Source of the DNA: Granulicella rosea
Lineage (GTDB): Bacteria; Acidobacteriota; Terriglobia; Terriglobales; Acidobacteriaceae
Direction: 5' to 3'
Assembly: GCF_900188085.1 (NCBI RefSeq)
Contig: NZ_FZOU01000002.1
Location: forward strand, 124,001 to 188,000
Length of the DNA stretch: 64,000 bases
Shown: in pieces, positions 59,590-64,000 of the stretch
Position numbering within the stretch: position 1 is the stretch's first letter
How the letters are laid out: each line of letters starts with the position of its first letter
The notes under the pieces: model-generated
What the model was told of the DNA's origin: nothing
The model's input: the letters and a program-made list of their open reading frames with translations, nothing else
Database searches by the model: none
Program-made: the position numbers and the translations under genes

Positions 59590-61725
59590 ATGCGTGTGCT
59601 CTCGTCCACCCTCGCCCTTGCACTGATCCCGCTTTCCGCTACCGCTCAGAATACGAAGCTCAAGCTGCCTCCGCCGTCGGCCTCGCCGCAGACGCCGCTC
59701 GACCAGCGCGAGCGAGCTGTTCAACTGCTCAATCGGTTCACCTTCGGCGCGCGTCCGGGCGATGTGGAGGCTGTGCTCGCCAGTGGGACGGACCATTGGT
59801 TCGACCAGCAGCTTGACCCCGCCTCCATCAAAGACGATGCCCTTAACAGGCGGCTCGCCGACTATCCGACCCTGGCCATGACGCCCGAGCAGGCGCTCAC
59901 CGTCTACCCCGATCGCGGCACGGTGGAGCAGGTAGCCGACGGCAAGCGCCCCTACCCAACGGACCCGCTGCTGGCCTGCGTCTACGAGGTGCAGGTCCAC
60001 AAGTTGATGGACGAGCGCGACCAGAAGAAGCAGCTTGCGCTCGCCAGGCCCGAACCCACCGACGCCGAAAAGGCCGCCGCGAAGAAGGCGGATCAGGAGA
60101 CTGCGGCCCGCGTTGCCGGCGAACTCTTCTCGCTGCCCAAGGCTCAGCGCATGGCGACGCTGATCAAGATGCCGGTGGAGGATCGCATCGCCTTCGCGAA
60201 CAACGTTGCGGGCGACCAGAAGAATCTGCTGCTTGCCGACTTCACGCCGCGCGAACGCGAGACCTTCTACGGCATGCAGGGCGGCGTTGGAGTGCAGTAT
60301 CAGATCGGCAACGAGCTGGCGCAGGCCAAGATCGTCCGCGCCATCCTGACCGAGCGGCAGGTGCAGGAGGTGATGACCGACTTCTGGTTCAACCACTTCA
60401 ACATCTATGTGAACAAAGATTCGGACCAGTGGTATACCACCAGCTACGAGCGCGATGTCATTCGCCCGCACGCGCTGGGCAAGTTCCGCGACCTGCTGCT
60501 TGCGACCGCCGAGTCGCCGGCCATGATGGTCTACCTCGACAACTGGCTGTCGATCGGGCCGGAGTCGCTCGCGAACGGCGTTAACCCCGCGAACCCCAAG
60601 TCGAAGAAGGGCGCGAAGGGCCTCAACGAGAACTATGGCCGCGAAGTCATGGAGCTGCACACGGTCGGCGTGAACGGCGGTTATACCCAGGCCGATGTGA
60701 CGCATCTTTCGGCGATCCTTACGGGATGGAGCGTCGACCGCCCGAACCAGGCGGGACCGTTTATCTTCGATCCCAAGAAGCATGAGCCGGGTACGAAGGA
60801 CTGGTTCGGCTATCGCATCGACGAGGACGGCAACGCCTCGAGGATCGGCCCGGCCGACGCCAAGGGGGATTCCGCCCCGGCTGGCGCCGCTCCCGTGGTG
60901 CGCGCCGCCGCCGTACCCGGGGCCGTGCCTGAGGCCCCCGGCCTGAAGCAGGGAATCACCGCGCTGAACCTGCTGGCCGCCAGCCCGAAGACCGCTCACT
61001 TCATCTGCTACCTGCTGGCCCAGCGCTTTGTCGCGGACGATCCACCGGCGGCGCTCGTCGACCGCATGGCCGCAACGTATATGTCGTCCGACGGCGACAT
61101 CAAGGCCATCCTGCACATGTTGGTCGGCTCGCCGGAGTTCAACTCGCACCGCTACTTCCGCAACAAGGTGAAGACGCCGGTGGAGTTCATGGCTTCAGCC
61201 TTCCGCTCGACCGCGACAGACCCGCAGAACCCCGGCGCCCTGACCAATGCGATCCGCGATATGGGCATGCAGCTTTACTACGCGCTGCCGCCGACTGGCT
61301 ACTATCTGACCGCCGATCATTGGATGAACACCTCCGCACTGGTGGGCCGGCTGAACTTCGCCGACCAGCTCACCCACAATCGCTTCTCGAACCAGAAGTT
61401 CGACGCGCCGCGCGTGCTGGCCTTTGGTCTGATGTCGCAGCCCGCCGCCGCAGGTTCGGCCACGCAGGTTGGCTTCGGTGGCGGTTCGAGCAAGCCGCGC
61501 CCGATGAACATTGCGGACCATGTCGCGACCGCGGAGTCGCCAGCAACCGGCGCCGACGTCGCGCTGCATGTGCTTGAGGGAACGCTGATCGGCGGTGATG
61601 TCTCCGCCCAGACCAATCAGTTGATTCGCAAGCAGGTGACCTCGCAGGCGGCGAACAATCCTACTGAGAAGCTAAACCTGCTCACAGCGCTGGTGCTCGG
61701 CTCGCCGGAGTTCCAGTTGCGCTAA
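59590..61725 (+). CDS. Secreted DUF1800 protein
   Basis: A 711-residue protein with a signal peptide (STLALALIPLSATAQ). It has the DUF1800 pattern: LLNRFTFGARPGDVEAVLASGTDHWFDQQLDPASIKD near the N terminus, MTDFWFNHFNIYVNKD and NENYGREVMELHTVGVNGGYTQADV in the middle, and SPEFNSHRYFRNKVKTPVEFM near the C terminus. The family is of unknown enzymatic function. Members often sit beside DUF1501 genes, but no such gene is adjacent here. An Ala-rich insert (DPQNPGALT and flanks) is present. Confidence 0.9.
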   Translation: MRVLSSTLALALIPLSATAQNTKLKLPPPSASPQTPLDQRERAVQLLNRFTFGARPGDVEAVLASGTDHWFDQQLDPASIKDDALNRRLADYPTLAMTPEQALTVYPDRGTVEQVADGKRPYPTDPLLACVYEVQVHKLMDERDQKKQLALARPEPTDAEKAAAKKADQETAARVAGELFSLPKAQRMATLIKMPVEDRIAFANNVAGDQKNLLLADFTPRERETFYGMQGGVGVQYQIGNELAQAKIVRAILTERQVQEVMTDFWFNHFNIYVNKDSDQWYTTSYERDVIRPHALGKFRDLLLATAESPAMMVYLDNWLSIGPESLANGVNPANPKSKKGAKGLNENYGREVMELHTVGVNGGYTQADVTHLSAILTGWSVDRPNQAGPFIFDPKKHEPGTKDWFGYRIDEDGNASRIGPADAKGDSAPAGAAPVVRAAAVPGAVPEAPGLKQGITALNLLAASPKTAHFICYLLAQRFVADDPPAALVDRMAATYMSSDGDIKAILHMLVGSPEFNSHRYFRNKVKTPVEFMASAFRSTATDPQNPGALTNAIRDMGMQLYYALPPTGYYLTADHWMNTSALVGRLNFADQLTHNRFSNQKFDAPRVLAFGLMSQPAAAGSATQVGFGGGSSKPRPMNIADHVATAESPATGADVALHVLEGTLIGGDVSAQTNQLIRKQVTSQAANNPTEKLNLLTALVLGSPEFQLR

Positions 61726-62261
61726 ACCGGCCCCATCTTCCGGTGCGGCAGCGGCGGCAGTTCGATACGGATGGAGTCTCCGGGTCGGACCTCACCGCCG
61801 CTGAGCACAGTGCCCATGATGCCGGCCTTCCGGACCAGTTCGCCATCCGCGTCGCGCGCGATGCAGGCCTTCATCAGCCCTGGTTGCAGGTCGTTCATCA
61901 GGTTGCAGGGGTCGCGTAGTCCGGTGACCTCGACGACCGCCTCCGCGCCGATCGAGATCAGCGCTCCGACGGGAAGCGAGAGCAGGTCGACGCCGGCGGT
62001 TGTGATGTTCTCGCCCATCTCTCCCGGCCCGATTTGCAGACCCTGAGAACGCAGCTCGTCGAATAGCTCGGCATGGATGAGATGGACCTGGCAGAGGTTC
62101 GGCGCGGTGGGATCTTTACGGACGCGGTAGCGATGCTTCACCAGCGCGCCGGCGTGAGCGTCGCCCTCGACGCCGTAGTTTTCGATCAGCCGGATGGCGA
62201 GTTGCGGCGACTTCGAGAAGCTGTGCGTCGGACTCAGGCTGACGGCGATGACGGAACTCAT
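61722..62261 (-). CDS. MOSC-domain protein
   Basis: A 179-residue protein with a MOSC domain: SPTHSFSKSPQLAIRLIENYGVEGDAHAG, IGPGEMGENITTAGVDLLSLPVGALISIG, and VTGLRDPCNLMNDL with the conserved Cys. MOSC proteins transfer sulfur or bind molybdenum cofactor. ATG 62261 is set by the domain start. Its stop overlaps the DUF1800 stop by four bases (CTAA, 61722-61725). It diverges from the RNB gene by 39 bases. Confidence 0.88.
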   Translation of the reverse strand: MSSVIAVSLSPTHSFSKSPQLAIRLIENYGVEGDAHAGALVKHRYRVRKDPTAPNLCQVHLIHAELFDELRSQGLQIGPGEMGENITTAGVDLLSLPVGALISIGAEAVVEVTGLRDPCNLMNDLQPGLMKACIARDADGELVRKAGIMGTVLSGGEVRPGDSIRIELPPLPHRKMGPV

Positions 62262-62300
62262 GCATACGAGAATACTGCAGGCGTGATAGCCTTCCCGAGA

Positions 62301-63776
62301 ATGTCTATCGCGCCCTCTGTTCATCCGTTCGATCTCGCTGCGGCCGCCCTTTCGGAGATGATCCGCGATGGCTTTCATGTCGGTCCGGTTGCCGGAGCGG
62401 ACGAGCAGGTCGCCGCGATTCGCGCCGCCGAGGCCGCCGAATCGCACCGGCCCACGTTGCTCGACCTGCGCGGGCTGGAGTGGTCGTCGATCGATAACGA
62501 CACCTCACGCGATCTCGACCAGATCGAATACGCCGAGCGCGTTCCGGGCGGCATCCGGGTGCTGGTTGGAATCGCCGATGTGTCGGCGGTTGTGGAAAAA
62601 GACACGCCGCTCGACCAGTTCGCCCGTGCGCAGACCCAGACCATCTACACCGCGGTACACAACTTTCCCATGCTGCCGCTGGCGCTCTCGACCGATCTCA
62701 CTTCGCTGAACGAGGGCGAGGATCGAGCATCGCTGGTGATTGAGTTCACGGTCGATCCGCAGGGCGTGCTGATCGATACAAAGATCTATCCCGCGCTGGT
62801 GCGGAACAGGACGCAGCTTGCGTATTCACGCGTCGGGCCGTGGCTTGAAGGGACGGCGCACGCGGACGAGAAGCTGGCCGCCTCGCCTAGCCTGCAGGCG
62901 CAGATCCGGCTGCAGGACGAAGCCTCTCGGCTGCTGCGTGCGCAACGCATTCAGCTTGGCGCGCTGGACTTCAGCCGCGCCGAGGCCGATCCCGTCGTCA
63001 TCGACGGCAAGGTGCAGGCGCTGCGGTCCTCGGTGCAGAATCGCGCTGGCGAGCTGATCGCCGACTTCATGATCGCCGCGAACGAGACCATGGCGCGTAC
63101 GCTGCGTGCGTCGGGCCGGTCGAGCATCCGCCGCGTCGTCCGCTCGCCGGAGCGCTGGTCACGCATCGTGGCGCTGGTCGCGGCGAAGGGAACGACGCTG
63201 CCCGCAACGCCCGACTCCGCTGCGCTGAACCAGTTCCTGCAGGCGCAGCGCGCGGCCGACCCGCTGCGTTATCCCGACCTGTCGCTCTCGATCATCAAGC
63301 TGATGGGGCCAGGGGAGTATGTGCTCGCGCGTGGCGGCGAGCCCGACCAGCCGGGACACTTCGGCCTTGCTGCGCTCGACTACACGCACTCCACCGCGCC
63401 GAATCGCCGCTTTGCCGATCTCGTGACGCAGCGCGTGGTGAAGGCGATGCTCGCCGGCACGCCCGCGCCCTATACCGACGACGAACTCGCCGCCATCGCG
63501 CAGCACTGTACCGAGCGCGACTCGGCCGCACGCAAGGTCGAGCGCGCCATGCAGAAGCGCGTCGCCGCCGTCGGTCTGCAATCCAGCATCGGCCACCAGT
63601 TTCACGGGGTCATCACCGGCGCCAAGGACAAGGGCACCTTCGTCCGTGTCTTCGATCCGCCGGTGGAGGGCAAGATCATCCGCGGGGCCGAGGGTCTGGA
63701 CGTCGGCGACACCGTCACGGTCACGCTGGCGAACGCCGATCCGGTCCACGCGTTTATCGACTTCACCCGGCCTTGA
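62301..63776 (+). CDS. RNB-domain exoribonuclease (RNase II/R-like)
   Basis: A 491-residue nuclease. The RNB catalytic Asp-rich motif is SIDNDTSRDLDQIEYAE, a central region follows, and the signature HSTAPNRRFADLVTQR, a hallmark of RNase II/R, lies past two thirds. A C-terminal S1-like barrel (GVITGAKDKGTFVRVF) follows. It lacks the N-terminal cold-shock domains, so it is shorter than RNase R or RNase II. By family it degrades RNA processively 3' to 5'. Confidence 0.9.
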   Translation: MSIAPSVHPFDLAAAALSEMIRDGFHVGPVAGADEQVAAIRAAEAAESHRPTLLDLRGLEWSSIDNDTSRDLDQIEYAERVPGGIRVLVGIADVSAVVEKDTPLDQFARAQTQTIYTAVHNFPMLPLALSTDLTSLNEGEDRASLVIEFTVDPQGVLIDTKIYPALVRNRTQLAYSRVGPWLEGTAHADEKLAASPSLQAQIRLQDEASRLLRAQRIQLGALDFSRAEADPVVIDGKVQALRSSVQNRAGELIADFMIAANETMARTLRASGRSSIRRVVRSPERWSRIVALVAAKGTTLPATPDSAALNQFLQAQRAADPLRYPDLSLSIIKLMGPGEYVLARGGEPDQPGHFGLAALDYTHSTAPNRRFADLVTQRVVKAMLAGTPAPYTDDELAAIAQHCTERDSAARKVERAMQKRVAAVGLQSSIGHQFHGVITGAKDKGTFVRVFDPPVEGKIIRGAEGLDVGDTVTVTLANADPVHAFIDFTRP

Positions 63777-63802
63777 GCATGCGCAGGCGTACCATGAGGG
63801 CT

Positions 63803-64000
63803 ATGGTCAAGCGTTTGTTTGCCTCATCCGCCGTGCTGGTCGTGCTGCTGACTGCCTGTAACTCGAAGACGGCCGCGACGCCGGAGAACTATACCGCCGC
63901 GTTGAATGCCTGGTTCGTCGATCACCCCGAGTGCCTGCTCGACGGCTCGGTCCACTTTCCGCTGGAGACGACCGACGCCGCTCAGACGAAGCAGATGGAC
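63803..64000 (+). CDS. Lipoprotein, 5' part only
   Basis: An N-terminal fragment (66 residues) with signal peptide and lipobox LLTAC after ATG 63803 (ATG 63794 is in frame and possible). The mature part begins NSKTAATPENYTAALNAW. The rest is outside the window, so family cannot be told. Confidence 0.7.
   Translation, partial: MVKRLFASSAVLVVLLTACNSKTAATPENYTAALNAWFVDHPECLLDGSVHFPLETTDAAQTKQMD

Overview
The window is bacterial chromosome, GC-rich and densely coded on both strands, with no phage, IS or CRISPR signal. The gene set points to Acidobacteriota of the Terriglobia type (Granulicella, Edaphobacter, Terriglobus and relatives). The indicators are squalene genes hpnC-hpnD-hpnE and hpnJ for hopanoids, a futalosine-pathway menaquinone gene (mqnD), a GWxTD-domain protein, tandem DUF507 genes, a DUF1800 protein, a carboxypeptidase-regulatory-like barrel protein, and a dispersed palindromic repeat with core TCCTTCGC-TTCGCTCAGGA. 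The assignment is an inference from gene content; no 16S rRNA gene is present.

Layout. 1-4007: the end of an ABC exporter, then hemW, an O-methyltransferase and threonine aldolase. 4012-6325 (minus): the ribosome-maturation operon rpsP-khpA-rimM-trmD. 6518-13848: two alpha/beta-hydrolases around a divergent start, then an ATP-grasp ligase, a GCS2-type carboxylate-amine ligase, an M29-like aminopeptidase, an aldo/keto reductase and a second ATP-grasp-like protein. This is the best candidate for an undescribed small-molecule or peptide-tailoring system. 13912-15069: a PilZ protein and a LuxR-type regulator whose receiver lacks the phosphoacceptor Asp. 15145-18725: YceI, an MFS carrier and a secreted metallophosphoesterase. 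18769-23849 (minus): a 914-residue secreted protein of unknown function plus a MacA-like adaptor and MacB-like ATPase without a permease. 24128-27765: a GWxTD protein and a small barrel-like secreted protein.

27960-34914: tRNA-Lys, mqnD, bioY with a small membrane protein, an FtsB-like protein, a hydrolase, a flavin reductase, a TIGR01777 epimerase and a MlaFE-type lipid transporter. 35005-39363: a coupled operon of a zinc alcohol dehydrogenase and hpnCDE (squalene synthesis). 39530-41680: tandem metallo-beta-lactamase-fold proteins, one with the zinc motif and one without. 41684-44144 (minus): a pair of half-size EamA/SMR carriers and hpnJ. 44258-47876 (minus): an adaptor-TPR-TolC efflux operon. 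48101-53218: a chemoreceptor, recJ, a conserved small acidic protein, two DUF507 genes and two tRNA-Glu genes. 53333-64000: a queuosine-precursor transporter, an FAA-family hydratase, an NTF2-fold immunity-like protein behind a large PIG-L protein, an APC permease, DUF1800, MOSC, an RNB ribonuclease and the start of a lipoprotein.

The common theme is envelope and lipid biology: hopanoid precursors, MlaFE lipid trafficking, two incomplete efflux sets and several large secreted proteins. Housekeeping RNA genes (rimM, trmD, rpsP, tRNAs, RNB nuclease, queuosine uptake) are interspersed. Genes are tightly packed, with ATGA start/stop overlaps within operons and shared stop codons at several convergent junctions.
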